Positions 41,915 through 51,144 of a stretch of 64,000 nt of DNA are shown here, piece by piece; position 1 is the stretch's first letter, and each line of letters begins with the position of its first letter. Below the pieces are notes generated by a model. The model worked only from the letters and a program-made list of their open reading frames with translations. It was not told the DNA's origin and searched no databases. A program made the position numbers and the translations under genes. This stretch comes from Sphingomonas rubra. Lineage in GTDB: Bacteria > Pseudomonadota > Alphaproteobacteria > Sphingomonadales > Sphingomonadaceae. Where the stretch lies: contig NZ_FOXP01000009.1 of NCBI RefSeq assembly GCF_900115745.1, positions 118,646-182,645 on the forward strand, given 5' to 3'.

Positions 41915-42609
41915 TTCACTCCCTCCCTTGCAGAGAGGGGAGAGTGGTGGCCGACCGCCCGTCGGAACGCCTCCACCAGCGCGGCCACGTCCGCCCTGGT
42001 CTTCATCGCGGCGCGGTTGACGACCAGGCGGCTTGTGACCTGCATGATCTCCTCCACCTCGACCAGGCCGTTCTCCCGGAGCGTGCGGCCCGAGGAGACG
42101 AGGTCGACGATGCGCGGTGCCAGGCCGAGCGTGGGGGCGAGTTCCATCGCGCCGTTGAGCTTGACGCATTCCGCCTGAACCCCGCGGCGCGCGAAATGGG
42201 CGGCGGTGACGTGCGGGTATTTGGTCGCGACGCGGACGTGGCTCCACCCGCGCGGATCATCTCGCGAGGCGAGCGCGGCGGGCTCCGCAACGGACAGGCG
42301 GCAGTGACCGATGCCGAGATCCACCGGCGCGTAGAGTTCGGAATAGGCGAATTCGGCGAGCACGTCGGAGCCGACAATGCCGATCTGCGCCGCGCCGTGG
42401 GCGACGAAGGTCGCGACGTCGAAGGCGCGGACGCGGATCAGCGCCACGCCCGGATCGTCGGTGGCGAAGCGGAGCGCGCGGCTGTTCTCGTCGCCGAACG
42501 CGGCCTCCGGATGGATGCCGGCACGGGCGAGGAGGGGCAGCGCCTCGGCGAGGATGCGGCCCTTGGGAACGGCGATGACCAGTGGGCTGGTGGGAGTGGG
42601 GGTGGCCAT
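41911..42609 (-). CDS. hisG: ATP phosphoribosyltransferase, short form
   Basis: A 232-residue catalytic subunit of the first histidine synthesis step. It shows [29 protein letters not shown] and [28 protein letters not shown]. The absence of the C-terminal ACT-like domain makes it the short form, which normally needs the regulatory partner HisZ. HisZ is not encoded in this window. The ATG at 42609 begins [14 protein letters not shown]. hisD is translationally coupled downstream. Confidence 0.92.
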   Translation of the reverse strand: MATPTPTSPLVIAVPKGRILAEALPLLARAGIHPEAAFGDENSRALRFATDDPGVALIRVRAFDVATFVAHGAAQIGIVGSDVLAEFAYSELYAPVDLGIGHCRLSVAEPAALASRDDPRGWSHVRVATKYPHVTAAHFARRGVQAECVKLNGAMELAPTLGLAPRIVDLVSSGRTLRENGLVEVEEIMQVTSRLVVNRAAMKTRADVAALVEAFRRAVGHHSPLSAREGVK

Positions 42610-42678
42610 GGATGGCCGGGCTTTACGGACGGGGACGGCCGCGCGCAATCGCGCGGCGACCGCCCCCTGCGCGACGGA

Positions 42679-43161
42679 TCAGTAGAAGAAGCGGTCGTAG
42701 ACCTGCAGCGTGCGACCGTTGCGCGTGTCCACCAGCACCACGTCGTTGCCATAGCGGACCCAGCGCTGATAGCCGTAGCCCGGCCGCGGCAGGCGATAGC
42801 GCGCGTAATCGTTCACCCAATAATCGCGGCCGTAATAAGCGGGCGCGAAGCGGTGGCCGACGGCGACCGGGCGATAGCGATAGCCGCGCGGGCCGGCGTA
42901 GCCGGGGCGGGTGTAGACGCCGCGGTGCGTGCGGCGATAGTCGCGCCAGTCCTGGCGCGCCTCGCGACGGTCATCGCGCAGTTCGCGGCGGGCCTCGCGG
43001 ATGTCGCCGCGGCTGCCGTACGCGCTCGCTTCGGCGAGGTCGCGCCGGCTCTCGCGCACCTCGCGCTGGCTGCGGCGGGCCTCGCCGTAGCTCTGCGCGC
43101 TGGCGGCGACGGGGGTGATGGCGGTGGCGGCGGCGAGCGCGGCCAGGATGATCGTGCGCAT
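42679..43161 (-). CDS. RcnB-like exported protein
   Basis: A 160-residue periplasmic protein. A signal peptide (IILAALAAATAITPVAASAQ) is followed by an Arg/Glu-rich stretch that probably forms a helix, then an aromatic, Gly/Tyr-rich region. The C-terminus VRYGNDVVLVDTRNGRTLQV resembles the RcnB/YohN family, small proteins linked to nickel-cobalt or envelope homeostasis. AAGGAG precedes the ATG. Function here is unproven. Confidence 0.75.
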   Translation of the reverse strand: MRTIILAALAAATAITPVAASAQSYGEARRSQREVRESRRDLAEASAYGSRGDIREARRELRDDRREARQDWRDYRRTHRGVYTRPGYAGPRGYRYRPVAVGHRFAPAYYGRDYWVNDYARYRLPRPGYGYQRWVRYGNDVVLVDTRNGRTLQVYDRFFY

Positions 43162-43275
43162 GACTGCTCTCCTTCAGGTGCGATGCCGGGGGCGGCATGG
43201 GCACGCAGATGCACCCGTCCGGCTGAACGGCGCGGGAATGCGGCCGTCAGCGAAAAGACAGGTTCGCTGCCCGGC

Positions 43276-44154
43276 TCAGATGCCCCAGCGCCGCATCGCG
43301 TCGATCACGGCCTGCGGGTTCTGCCAAGGCACGAAATGGCCGGCGTCGACCCGCTCCACCGTCAGGTCGGGGACGAGCGCGTCGAGGCCGTCGAGCTGTA
43401 CCGGCAGCAGCGCCTTGTCGCCCGTGCCCCAGATCACCAGCGTCGGCTGGGTCACGGGCGGGAAGGGCGCGTCGAGGAAGGCGGGGCGAGGCGGGTCCTC
43501 GCCGGGCGCGGGAACGACGATGGACGAGGCGCGGTACCAGTTGAGCATCGCCGTCATCGCGCCGGGATGGGACCATTCGGCGAGGTAGGCGGCCTTGTCC
43601 TCGCCGAGCAGCGCGCCGGCGGTGTGCTGCGCGAAGCTGGTGGCGAGGAAGCGTTCGAGGCCCTGGCCGACCAGGCCCTGATCGATGCCGGTGTCGCGGA
43701 AGCGGGTGATGTACTGGCTGGCGGCGCGCTGGTCCGCGTCGTCGAACAGCGAGCGCTGGAAGACGAGCGGGTGCGGCGCGTTGACGATCACCAGCCGCTC
43801 GACCCGGTCGGGCCGGCCGAGCGCCGCCATCCACGCGACCGCGCCGCCCCAGTCATGGCCGACCAGCGTGAAACGGTCGACGCCCAAGTGATCGGCGAGC
43901 GCGAGAAGGTCGCCGACGATCCGGTCGGGCGCGTAGTCGGCGACGTTCGCGGGCTTGGACGAGGCGGCATAGCCGCGCTGGTCGGGGGCGATCGCGCGGT
44001 GGTCGCGCGCCAGGTCGGGAACGATGCCGCGCCAGGTGCGGTGCGATTCGGGGAAGCCGTGGAGGAGGAACACGGCCGGTGCGCCCTCCGGCCCCGCGAT
44101 CTGCACGTCCAGCTCGACGCCGGTGGGAAGCGCGATGCGGGTGAGGTCGGTCAT
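43276..44154 (-). CDS. Alpha/beta hydrolase, epoxide-hydrolase/dehalogenase-like
   Basis: A 292-residue hydrolase with HGFPESHRTW (oxyanion hole) and the nucleophile elbow GHDWGGAVAW, where Asp is the nucleophile as in soluble epoxide hydrolases and haloalkane dehalogenases. The acid is likely in IWGTGDKALL and the base His in DAGHFVPW. The cap contains a Tyr/Trp-bearing region. Exact substrate unknown. ATGA overlap with the Nudix gene at its 5' end marks a shared transcript. Confidence 0.87.
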   Translation of the reverse strand: MTDLTRIALPTGVELDVQIAGPEGAPAVFLLHGFPESHRTWRGIVPDLARDHRAIAPDQRGYAASSKPANVADYAPDRIVGDLLALADHLGVDRFTLVGHDWGGAVAWMAALGRPDRVERLVIVNAPHPLVFQRSLFDDADQRAASQYITRFRDTGIDQGLVGQGLERFLATSFAQHTAGALLGEDKAAYLAEWSHPGAMTAMLNWYRASSIVVPAPGEDPPRPAFLDAPFPPVTQPTLVIWGTGDKALLPVQLDGLDALVPDLTVERVDAGHFVPWQNPQAVIDAMRRWGI

Positions 44155-44606
44155 GGCAGGCTCCGGGATGCGGCCAGCAGGTCGGCCAGGTCGATCGGGT
44201 AGACGGGTTCGGGCCAGTCGGCGAGCTCGGCGGGATCGAACCAGCGCCAGCCGAACATCACCCGGCGCTCCAGGTCGGTATGGCCGGCGGTGACCACGTC
44301 GCAGGCGTCGACGTCGACGCGGAAATAGCGCTCGTCGGCGACGACCTCGACGCCCTCGATGGTGAGGAACTCGACTTCTCGGCGCGCGACCTGCGGGCCG
44401 CAGTCGCGGTCGAGGCCGACCTCCTCGCGCAGCTCGCGGCGGGCGGCGGCCTCGTAGGTCTCGTGCGCGTCGAGCGCACCGCCCGGGGTGACCCAGAAGG
44501 GCGGCCGGTCGGACGGGGTAAAGCGGAACAGCAGCACGCGGCCCTGGCCGTCGACGAGCAGGATGCGCGCGGCGGGGCGGCGGGCCTTTATCCCCAACGT
44601 CGTCAT
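44151..44606 (-). CDS. NUDIX hydrolase
   Basis: A 151-residue protein with a perfect Nudix box: G-ALDAH-E-TYEAAAR-RELREEVGL. The family hydrolyses nucleoside diphosphates linked to another moiety. The flanks RILLVDGQGRVLLFRF and WRWFDPAELADWPEPV fit the mutT-like fold. The substrate cannot be assigned. It sits between a glutathione transferase gene and the hydrolase, all on the minus strand with short gaps. Confidence 0.9.
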   Translation of the reverse strand: MTTLGIKARRPAARILLVDGQGRVLLFRFTPSDRPPFWVTPGGALDAHETYEAAARRELREEVGLDRDCGPQVARREVEFLTIEGVEVVADERYFRVDVDACDVVTAGHTDLERRVMFGWRWFDPAELADWPEPVYPIDLADLLAASRSLP

Positions 44607-44613
44607 GCCGGGT

Positions 44614-45321
44614 TCACGCGGCGTCGAGTTCGGGGTAGTGGCGGAAGATGCCGTCCTCGTTGAACGGGATCGCGCGGTCGCTGTTGCGATAGGCGCGGAC
44701 GCCGGGCAGGCCGGCGACCATGTCGTGCACGCGGATCACGCCGGGATAATCGGGCTCCAGCGTCGCCATGCGCTTCGGGAACATGTACCGCAGCCCCTCG
44801 ACCAGCTGGAACAGCGAGGTGTCGCCGTAGGTCCAGCGGCCGTCGATCAGCCAGTCGCCAGGGTGGCAGGTCACCGCCTTCTCGAACCAGTGCAGGAATT
44901 TGGGCAGCCGTTCCTCGCGGAACGGCGCGGCGGCGCGGGCGGCCTCGGGCTTCTGCTCGTCGTAATAGGCGCCGACGCCGACGGGGTGGTGGACGTTGTG
45001 CACCTCCGCGACCAGGTCCGATATGGTCAGCTGCACCTCGTTCAGCCACAGCCGGTCGGCCATCGACGAGGGGCCGAGGCCGTGACGCTCGCCCAGGAAC
45101 ATCAGGATGTTGGCGACCTGCGCGATCACCAGCCCTTCCAGCGCGAGATAGGGCGGTGCGAACGGCGCGCGGGCGGTGCGCTCCTCCAGATCGGCGACCA
45201 GCGCGGCGGCGCCTTCCTCTCGCGCGCGATCGCGATAGTCGATGCCGGCCGCCTCGAGCGCCAGGCGGACGAACTCGCCGCGGCCGGGGATGGTCGGCCA
45301 GTACCAGAGGTCGTACGCCAC
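44614..45321 (-). CDS. Glutathione S-transferase family protein
   Basis: A 235-residue protein with a GST fold: N-terminal thioredoxin-like part with YWPTIPGRGEFVRLALEAAG (Tyr as likely glutathione activator) and a helical C-terminal domain with DWLIDGRWTYGDTSLFQLVEG. It differs from the zeta-class MaiA. It starts at GTG, nine bases after the BolA stop, so bolA, GST, Nudix and hydrolase may be one operon. Confidence 0.84.
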   Translation of the reverse strand: MAYDLWYWPTIPGRGEFVRLALEAAGIDYRDRAREEGAAALVADLEERTARAPFAPPYLALEGLVIAQVANILMFLGERHGLGPSSMADRLWLNEVQLTISDLVAEVHNVHHPVGVGAYYDEQKPEAARAAAPFREERLPKFLHWFEKAVTCHPGDWLIDGRWTYGDTSLFQLVEGLRYMFPKRMATLEPDYPGVIRVHDMVAGLPGVRAYRNSDRAIPFNEDGIFRHYPELDAA

Positions 45322-45330
45322 GCGTGTCTC

Positions 45331-45615
45331 CTAATCGGCCGGCGGGTGCGCGCTGATCGCGAGCGCGTGGATGCGGGTGCTGAGCAGGTCGGCGAGCGCG
45401 GCGTTGACCAGCCGCTGCCGCGCGACGCGCGACAGGCCGGCAAAGGCGGCGCTCTCCACCTCGACGCTGAAATGCGTTTCGCCGGTGCCGTCGTCGCCCA
45501 TGTGGCCGGCGTGCTGCGCGCTGTCGTTCGACACGACGAGGCGCGACGGGCTGAGCGCCCTGGTCAGGCGATCCGCGATGGTCTGCTCCAGCGGCTCGGT
45601 GGAAGGCGGGGTCAT
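45331..45615 (-). CDS. BolA family protein
   Basis: A 94-residue protein of the BolA/YrbA type, which pairs with monothiol glutaredoxins in iron handling. Typical parts are SRLVVSNDSAQHAGH, GETHFSVEVESAAFAGLSRV, RQRLVNAALADLL and IHALAISAHPP. The ATG starts MTPPSTEPLEQTI. It is divergent from the J-domain gene with only 40 bases between, so promoters must overlap, a conserved pairing in this group. Confidence 0.9.
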   Translation of the reverse strand: MTPPSTEPLEQTIADRLTRALSPSRLVVSNDSAQHAGHMGDDGTGETHFSVEVESAAFAGLSRVARQRLVNAALADLLSTRIHALAISAHPPAD

Positions 45616-45655
45616 CGGGCCTATATAGCCGGTTTTCGCAACATCAGGGAACGAA

Positions 45656-46261
45656 GTGGACGACAAGGCGAAGAAAGGGCGGCCGAGCCCGCGTTTCCAC
45701 GGCCGGGTGGAGGCCAACGGCCGGTTGTGCGCGGAGCCGGGCTGCGACGCCGCGGGCGAGTTCCGGGCACCGCCGCTGGAGGGTGCGGGAGACGGGGGCG
45801 GCCCGCCCAATTTTCGCTGGATGTGCCTGGAGCACGTGCGCGCGTTCAACAGCCGCTACAATTTCTTCGACGGCATGACGGCGGACGAGATCCACCACGC
45901 CCAGCGCCCGCTGGCGGGATGGGAGCGCGAGACGCGGGCGTTCGCGCGGGGCGGTGCGGGCGACCAGCCACCGCGCTGGGCCGACTTCTCCGACCCGCTC
46001 GATGCGCTGGCGGCGCGCTATCGCCGGGAGCCGGCCACCGATCGGCCGGACGGCAAGCCGCTGTCCGGCCAGGATCGCGAGAGCCTGCGCGTGCTCGGCC
46101 TGGCCGCCGACGCGGACCGGACGGCGCTGCGCAAACGCTATTCCGAACTGGTCCGTCGCTATCATCCCGATCGCAACGGCGGCGACCGCGGGCACGAGGC
46201 GCAGTTGCAGAAGGTAATCGCCGCCTATCAGCAGTTGCGTGGGGCGCCCGCCTTCGCCTGA
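45656..46261 (+). CDS. J-domain (DnaJ-like) protein with N-terminal extension
   Basis: A 201-residue protein. The C-terminal 65 residues are a J domain (SLRVLGLAADADRTALRKRY, with the HPD tripeptide in RRYHPDRNGGDRG). The N-terminal part has a conserved block with two cysteines (GRLCAEPGCDAAGEFRAPP and WMCLEHVRAFN) that suggests a small metal-binding or structural motif. It should stimulate a DnaK-type Hsp70 partner. It starts at GTG, divergent from bolA. Confidence 0.85.
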   Translation: MDDKAKKGRPSPRFHGRVEANGRLCAEPGCDAAGEFRAPPLEGAGDGGGPPNFRWMCLEHVRAFNSRYNFFDGMTADEIHHAQRPLAGWERETRAFARGGAGDQPPRWADFSDPLDALAARYRREPATDRPDGKPLSGQDRESLRVLGLAADADRTALRKRYSELVRRYHPDRNGGDRGHEAQLQKVIAAYQQLRGAPAFA

Positions 46262-46266
46262 GTGGG

Positions 46267-46749
46267 TCAGGCGCTCCGGCGCGCGGCGTCGATCGCGGCG
46301 ACGTCGATCCTGCCCATCGTCGACATCGCGTCGAACGCGCGTTTGGCCTCGCCGCCACCCGCCAGCAACGCCTCCATCAGCGTGCGCGGGGTTATCTGCC
46401 AGCGGAAGCCCCAGCGGTCGTGGCACCAGCCGCACGCGCTCGCCGCGCCGCCGCCGTCCACGATCGCGTTCCAGTAGCGGTCGGTCTCCGCCTGGTCGTC
46501 GGTCAGCACCATGAAGCTGACCGCCTCGTCGGGCTGGAACTGCGGCCCGCCGTTGAGACCGGAGAAGGCGCGGCCGAGCACGGTGAAGTTGACGACGAGT
46601 TCCGACCCCGCGGCGCCGTCGGGGAAGTCGGACGGCGCGGTCACGGCCTCGCCGACATGGCTGTCGGGGAAGGTCGAGGCGTAGAACTCCGCCGCCCGGC
46701 GCGTCTCGCCATGATCGAACCAGAGGACGGTGGTCAGCTTTTCCATCAT
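46267..46749 (-). CDS. VOC family (PhnB-like) protein
   Basis: A 160-residue protein of the vicinal-oxygen-chelate superfamily, PhnB/3-demethylubiquinone-like group: MEKLTTVLWFDHGETRRAAE, FTVLGRAFSGLNGGP, EAVSFMVLTDD and WGFRWQITPRTLMEALLAG. No metabolic role can be assigned. The start has GGGAG close upstream. A 19-codon frame with a good ribosome-binding site overlaps its start. Confidence 0.85.
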   Translation of the reverse strand: MMEKLTTVLWFDHGETRRAAEFYASTFPDSHVGEAVTAPSDFPDGAAGSELVVNFTVLGRAFSGLNGGPQFQPDEAVSFMVLTDDQAETDRYWNAIVDGGGAASACGWCHDRWGFRWQITPRTLMEALLAGGGEAKRAFDAMSTMGRIDVAAIDAARRSA

Positions 46750-46805
46750 GCAACTCCCCTACGCGGCCCGGCCGGCCCGATCGGCAGGCCGGTGAACCGG
46801 GTCAT
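46746..46805 (-). CDS. Possible 19-aa leader peptide overlapping the VOC gene start
   Basis: MTRFTGLPIGPAGPRRGVA, preceded by CAGGAGAGCGGAG, with its TGA overlapping the ATG-ATG of the VOC gene. The good ribosome-binding site and exact overlap suggest translational coupling. It is too short to judge by composition and may be coincidence. Confidence 0.3.
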   Translation of the reverse strand: MTRFTGLPIGPAGPRRGVA

Positions 46806-46828
46806 CTCCGCTCTCCTGCCGGTCGCGA

Positions 46829-47185
46829 TCAGTCCGCGCGCGCCTCGAAGATCGTGCTGAAGCCGCCGTAGATCATGCGCTTGCCGTCGAAGGGCATGTC
46901 CATCTGCTGCCAGCGATCGTCGGTCTGCATCGATGCCTCGCACCGGTCGGCCGTCGCCTTGTCGGGCCACATCACCCAGGCGAAGACCGCCACCTCGCCG
47001 TCGCGCAGGTCGACGGCGCGGCGGAAGTCGGTACGCTCGCCGGCGGGAACGTTGTCGCCCCACGCCTCGACGTGCTGGATCGCACCATATTCGCGGAACA
47101 GTGGCCACGCCTTCTCCGCGCTGGCGACGTACTCGTCGCGCCGGGCCGGCTCGACCGGGGTCACGAAACCACTGACATAGGTCAT
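46829..47185 (-). CDS. DUF1428 domain protein
   Basis: A 118-residue protein matching DUF1428: MTYVSGFVTPVEPARRDEYV, EYGAIQHVEAWGDNVP, VAVFAWVMWPDKATAD and PFDGKRMIYGGFSTI. The family adopts a ferredoxin-like (ABM-type) fold and its function is unknown. A clear ribosome-binding site (GGAGAGA) precedes the ATG. It is transcribed together with, or just upstream of, the VOC gene. Confidence 0.88.
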   Translation of the reverse strand: MTYVSGFVTPVEPARRDEYVASAEKAWPLFREYGAIQHVEAWGDNVPAGERTDFRRAVDLRDGEVAVFAWVMWPDKATADRCEASMQTDDRWQQMDMPFDGKRMIYGGFSTIFEARAD

Positions 47186-47317
47186 CGTCTCTCTCCTTCG
47201 GGCACCCGGCAGCCGTCACCGCGACTCGGGGCAACATGGGATTCCTCCCGGCGCATGAAGTCAACGTGCAGGCGTGGTTGAGTCCGGCACGTTTCGTCGC
47301 CTAAGGCGTTCGGTGCC

Positions 47318-48328
47318 ATGGCCATGAACGATATTTCCAATACGCAACCGGACAGCCGCGAGACGACCGTCCTCGACGCCCCCGACAAGATGGTGTCGGT
47401 GCGCGACCTGTTCGGCATCGACCTCGACATGGAGGTGCCCGCTTTCTCCGAGGCAGACGAGCGGGTGCCGGATCTCGATCCGGCGTACGTGTTCGACCAC
47501 GACACGACGCTGGCGGTGCTGGCGGGCTTCGCGCACAACCGGCGGGTGATGGTGCAGGGCTATCACGGCACCGGCAAGTCGACGCATATCGAGCAGGTGG
47601 CGGCGCGGCTGAAATGGCCGTGCATCCGCATCAACTTGGACGCACACATCAGCCGCATCGACCTGGTCGGCCGCGACGCGATCGTGCTGCGCGACGGCCA
47701 GCAGGTGACGGAGTTCCGCGAGGGGCTGCTCCCCTGGGCGTTGCAGACGCCGACCGCGCTGGTGTTCGACGAGTACGACGCCGGCCGCCCCGACGTGATG
47801 TTCGTGATCCAGCGCGTGCTGGAGACGGAGGGCAAGCTGACGCTGCTCGACCAGAACCGGGTCATCCGGCCGAGCCCGTGGTTCCGCCTGTTCGCCACCG
47901 CCAACACGGTGGGGCTGGGCGATACCAGCGGCCTGTATCACGGCACGCAGCAGATCAACCAGGGGCAGATGGACCGCTGGAACATCGTCGTCACGCTCAA
48001 CTACCTGCCCGCCGCCGTGGAGGCGCAGATCGTGCTCGCCAAGTCGGGCGAGTACGACAAGCCGGACGGCAAGAAGACGGTCGAGCAGATGGTGCGCGTC
48101 GCCGACCTGACGCGCAAGGGCTTCGTCAACGGCGATATCTCCACCGTGATGAGCCCGCGCACGGTCATCACCTGGGCGCAGAACGCGCTGATCTTCGGCG
48201 ACGTCGGCATGGCGTTCCGGCTGAGCTTCCTCAACAAGTGCGACGAGGCGGAGCGGTCGCTGGTGGCGGAATATTACCAGCGCGTGTTCGGCAAGGACCT
48301 GCCCGAGAGCGTGGCGCGGCGGGGTTGA
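47318..48328 (+). CDS. cobS: Cobaltochelatase subunit CobS (AAA+ ATPase)
   Basis: A 336-residue AAA+ MoxR-like ATPase with Walker [10 protein letters not shown] and Walker [12 protein letters not shown]- and C-terminal segments ([39 protein letters not shown]) are diagnostic of CobS. CobS and CobT form the chelatase accessory complex that inserts cobalt with CobN. CobN and other B12 genes are not in the window. A toxin-antitoxin pair separates it from cobT. Confidence 0.93.
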   Translation: MAMNDISNTQPDSRETTVLDAPDKMVSVRDLFGIDLDMEVPAFSEADERVPDLDPAYVFDHDTTLAVLAGFAHNRRVMVQGYHGTGKSTHIEQVAARLKWPCIRINLDAHISRIDLVGRDAIVLRDGQQVTEFREGLLPWALQTPTALVFDEYDAGRPDVMFVIQRVLETEGKLTLLDQNRVIRPSPWFRLFATANTVGLGDTSGLYHGTQQINQGQMDRWNIVVTLNYLPAAVEAQIVLAKSGEYDKPDGKKTVEQMVRVADLTRKGFVNGDISTVMSPRTVITWAQNALIFGDVGMAFRLSFLNKCDEAERSLVAEYYQRVFGKDLPESVARRG

Positions 48329-48375
48329 AGCATTGAGTGGGCTAAGTTACTTAGTCCACGATGGGAGTGGCAACG

Positions 48376-48654
48376 ATGGCCGAAGCCGATCCGCAGAACA
48401 TGTTCAACGTGCACGAGGCGAAGACGCAGTTTTCCCGTCTTATCGACCGTGCCCATGCCGGCGAGGAGATCATCGTCGCGAAGGACGGCAAGCCGCACGC
48501 GCGATTGATGCCGCTGCCGCTGCAACCGGGCGAGCCGCGGCGTCCTGGGCGTTGGAAGGGCCTGCTCGGCCACATTCCTAGCTCGGTGTGGTTCGATCCT
48601 CTGCCTGAAGAGGAACTCGCCTTGTGGGAAGGTACGCACGAGGATCGGCACTGA
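48376..48654 (+). CDS. Phd/YefM-type antitoxin
   Basis: A 92-residue antitoxin: FNVHEAKTQFSRLIDRAHAG, EEIIVAKDGKPHARLMPL and a C-terminal tail WKGLLGHIPSSVWFDPLPEE. This resembles Phd-type partners of PIN toxins. The ATG at 48376 has GGGAG eight bases upstream; the ATG at 48361 has none. It is the first gene of a pair placed between cobS and cobT. It starts 47 bases after the cobS stop and may have a promoter there. Confidence 0.87.
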   Translation: MAEADPQNMFNVHEAKTQFSRLIDRAHAGEEIIVAKDGKPHARLMPLPLQPGEPRRPGRWKGLLGHIPSSVWFDPLPEEELALWEGTHEDRH

Positions 48655-48655
48655 C

Positions 48656-49048
48656 GTGTCGTTGCGGCTGCTGCTGGACACCCACGCGCTGGTCTGGTGG
48701 CTGCTGGACGACGATCGTCTTTCCAGACCCGCCACCATGGCGATCTCGCAACCGGATGCTACGATATTCGTCAGTGCTGCGTCGGCGTGGGAGATCGCGA
48801 CGAAGGTCCGTCTTGGCGGGATGCCGGAGATGGCGGGCATGTTGCATCGATACGAACTGGACATCGCCGAAGAAGGATTTCGTGTGATCGCGATTGACCA
48901 ACGCCATGGTCTACGCGCCGGCCTGTTGCCAGGTAGGCATGGTGACCCTTTCGACCGGATGATTGCCGCACAGGCGGTGACGCAGGATCTGGTCGTCGTC
49001 ACCCGCGATCCCGAGTTCGCCGCGCTTGGCTGTGAGCTGCTCTGGTAA
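48656..49048 (+). CDS. PIN-domain toxin (VapC-like RNase)
   Basis: A 130-residue PIN nuclease. The acidic residues of the active site are in [34 protein letters not shown] and VVTRDPEF, all present. Such toxins cleave RNA and are held inactive by the antitoxin. It starts at GTG one base after the antitoxin stop. Its stop codon shares one base with the cobT start (TAATG), so cobT translation is tied to this gene. Confidence 0.89.
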   Translation: MSLRLLLDTHALVWWLLDDDRLSRPATMAISQPDATIFVSAASAWEIATKVRLGGMPEMAGMLHRYELDIAEEGFRVIAIDQRHGLRAGLLPGRHGDPFDRMIAAQAVTQDLVVVTRDPEFAALGCELLW

Positions 49049-50871
49049 TGGCCACTGACACACCCCTGGATCGGTTCAAGGCGGTGCTCGGCGGTGCGGC
49101 GCGAGCACTAGCGGACGAGCCGGAGGTCGAACTCGCCTTTACCGCCGACGCGCCGGCACAGTCGGGCAAGCATCTGAAAGTGCCGATGCCGGCGCGCGCG
49201 CTGCCGCCCGAGCAGGTGGCGGAGGCCCGCGGGTTCGCCGACTCCTTCGCACTGCGGCTGCGGCTGCATGACGCCGGACTGCACACGCGCGCCGCGCCGG
49301 CCGAGCCGGTGGCGCGCGCGGTGTTCGACGCGGTGGAGACGGCGCGGGTCGAGGCGCTGGGCAGCCGCGGGTACGAGGGGATCGCGGGCAACCTCGATCA
49401 TGCACTGGAGACGCGGCTGCGCGCCGATCCGCTGACGCGGGCGCGCGCGTTCGACGAAGTGCCGTTGTCGACCGCGCTCGGCCTGCTGGCGCGTGAGGCG
49501 CTGACCGGGCGCGAGTCGCCCGCGGTGGCGCAGCCGGGGCTGGCGCTGGTGCGCGACTGGGTGGCGGCGCGGGCGGACCTGTCGGCGCTGGCGCTGGCGC
49601 TCGACGACCAGCGCGCGTTCCAGGCGCTCGCCACGCGGATGCTCGCCGACCTGGAGCTGATCGAGGCGGACGCGCCGCCGCAGGAGGCCGACGAGGGCGG
49701 CTCCGAAGAAGAGGGCGAGGACGAGCAGACTCCCGACGAGGGCGAGCAGAACGAGGAGGAGGGCGGCCAGGGCGAGGGTGAGGTCGAGGCGCGCGGCGAA
49801 TCGACCGACGCGGAGGGTGACGAGGGCGAGGGGGAAGACGAGGGCGAGGAATCGCCCGACGACCTCGACGGCGAACCCGGCGAGGAGGGCGACGAGGGGA
49901 TGCAGCCGACGCGCCCCAACCGACCGCCCGCCGACACCGGTCCGCAATTCGACTACAAGCCGTGGACGACGCAGTTCGACGAGGTGGTGACCGCCGCCGA
50001 CCTGTGCGACCCCGACGAACTGGTGCGGCTGCGCGGTTATCTCGACCAGCAGCTCGCGCATCTGCAATCGGCGGTGTCGAAGCTCGCCAATCGGCTCCAG
50101 CGGCGGCTGATGGCGCAGCAGAACCGGAGCTGGGACTTCGACCAAGAGGAGGGGCTGCTCGACGCGGCGCGCCTCGCTCGCGTCGTCACCTCGCCGGGAC
50201 AGTCGCTCAGCTACAAGGTCGAGCGCGAGACCGATTTCCGCGACACGGTGGTGACGCTGCTGATCGACAATTCGGGCTCGATGCGCGGGCGGCCGATCGG
50301 CATCGCGGCGATCAGCGCCGACATCCTGGCGCGCACGCTGGAGCGGTGCGGGGTGAAGACCGAGATTCTCGGCTTCACCACGCGCGCGTGGAAGGGCGGG
50401 CAGGCGCGCGAGACCTGGCTCGCCGCCGGGCGTCCGCCGCAGCCGGGCCGCCTCAACGACGTCCGCCATATTGTCTACAAGAAGGCCGACGAGCCCTATC
50501 GCCGCAGCCGCCAGAATCTCGGCCTGATGATGCGCGAGGGGTTGCTGAAGGAGAATATCGACGGCGAGGCGCTGCTCTGGGCGCACGGGCGGCTGGTCGG
50601 CCGGCCGGAGGAGCGGCGCATCCTGATGGTGATCTCCGACGGCGCGCCGGTCGACGACTCGACGCTGTCGGTCAATTCGGGCAGCTATCTGGAGCGGCAT
50701 CTGCGCCAGGTGATCGGCTGGATCGAGGCCAAGTCGCCGGTCGAGCTGATCGCGATCGGCATCGGCCACGACGTGACGCGCTACTATGCCCGCGCCGTGA
50801 CGATCATGGATGCCGAGCAGCTGGGCGGCACGATCATCGAGCAGCTGGCGGCGCTGTTCGACGTCGACTAG
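49048..50871 (+). CDS. cobT: Cobaltochelatase subunit CobT (VWA domain)
   Basis: A 607-residue protein. The N-terminal domain has [20 protein letters not shown] very acidic Glu/Asp-rich linker runs from about 205 to 290. The C-terminal von Willebrand A domain has the [13 protein letters not shown] near residue 408, and [13 protein letters not shown] further on. It partners CobS. The acidic linker is normal for the family. It now depends on translation from the PIN gene, with no separate ribosome-binding site visible. Confidence 0.93.
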   Translation: MATDTPLDRFKAVLGGAARALADEPEVELAFTADAPAQSGKHLKVPMPARALPPEQVAEARGFADSFALRLRLHDAGLHTRAAPAEPVARAVFDAVETARVEALGSRGYEGIAGNLDHALETRLRADPLTRARAFDEVPLSTALGLLAREALTGRESPAVAQPGLALVRDWVAARADLSALALALDDQRAFQALATRMLADLELIEADAPPQEADEGGSEEEGEDEQTPDEGEQNEEEGGQGEGEVEARGESTDAEGDEGEGEDEGEESPDDLDGEPGEEGDEGMQPTRPNRPPADTGPQFDYKPWTTQFDEVVTAADLCDPDELVRLRGYLDQQLAHLQSAVSKLANRLQRRLMAQQNRSWDFDQEEGLLDAARLARVVTSPGQSLSYKVERETDFRDTVVTLLIDNSGSMRGRPIGIAAISADILARTLERCGVKTEILGFTTRAWKGGQARETWLAAGRPPQPGRLNDVRHIVYKKADEPYRRSRQNLGLMMREGLLKENIDGEALLWAHGRLVGRPEERRILMVISDGAPVDDSTLSVNSGSYLERHLRQVIGWIEAKSPVELIAIGIGHDVTRYYARAVTIMDAEQLGGTIIEQLAALFDVD

Positions 50872-51144
50872 GTGCCGGCCGCGATCGATCCTCCGCCCGG
50901 CGGCTTCGTCGGGCCGGTCAAGCGATCGGTGACGATCGCGGGGCACCAGAGTTCGATCAGCCTGGAGCCAAGTTTCTGGTCGGCGCTGGAAACGGCCGCC
51001 AAGGCGCGGGCGCTGCCGTTGTCGGCGCTGGTGGCGGAGATCGACGCGTTGCGTATCCGCGAGGCCGATCCGGCGAACCTGGCGAGTGCGATCCGGACGT
51101 GGCTGCTGGCCGAGCTGACCCGAGATGCGGGGGCGGGGTCGTGA
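50872..51144 (+). CDS. Ribbon-helix-helix (RHH_4) domain protein
   Basis: A 90-residue protein with the RHH_4 pattern: KRSVTIAGHQSSISLEPSFW, LSALVAEIDALR and NLASAIRTWLLAEL. It starts at GTG right after the cobT stop with no gap, so it is certainly co-transcribed. RHH_4 proteins are common in alphaproteobacteria and are thought to bind DNA or act in regulation; target unknown. Confidence 0.82.
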   Translation: MPAAIDPPPGGFVGPVKRSVTIAGHQSSISLEPSFWSALETAAKARALPLSALVAEIDALRIREADPANLASAIRTWLLAELTRDAGAGS

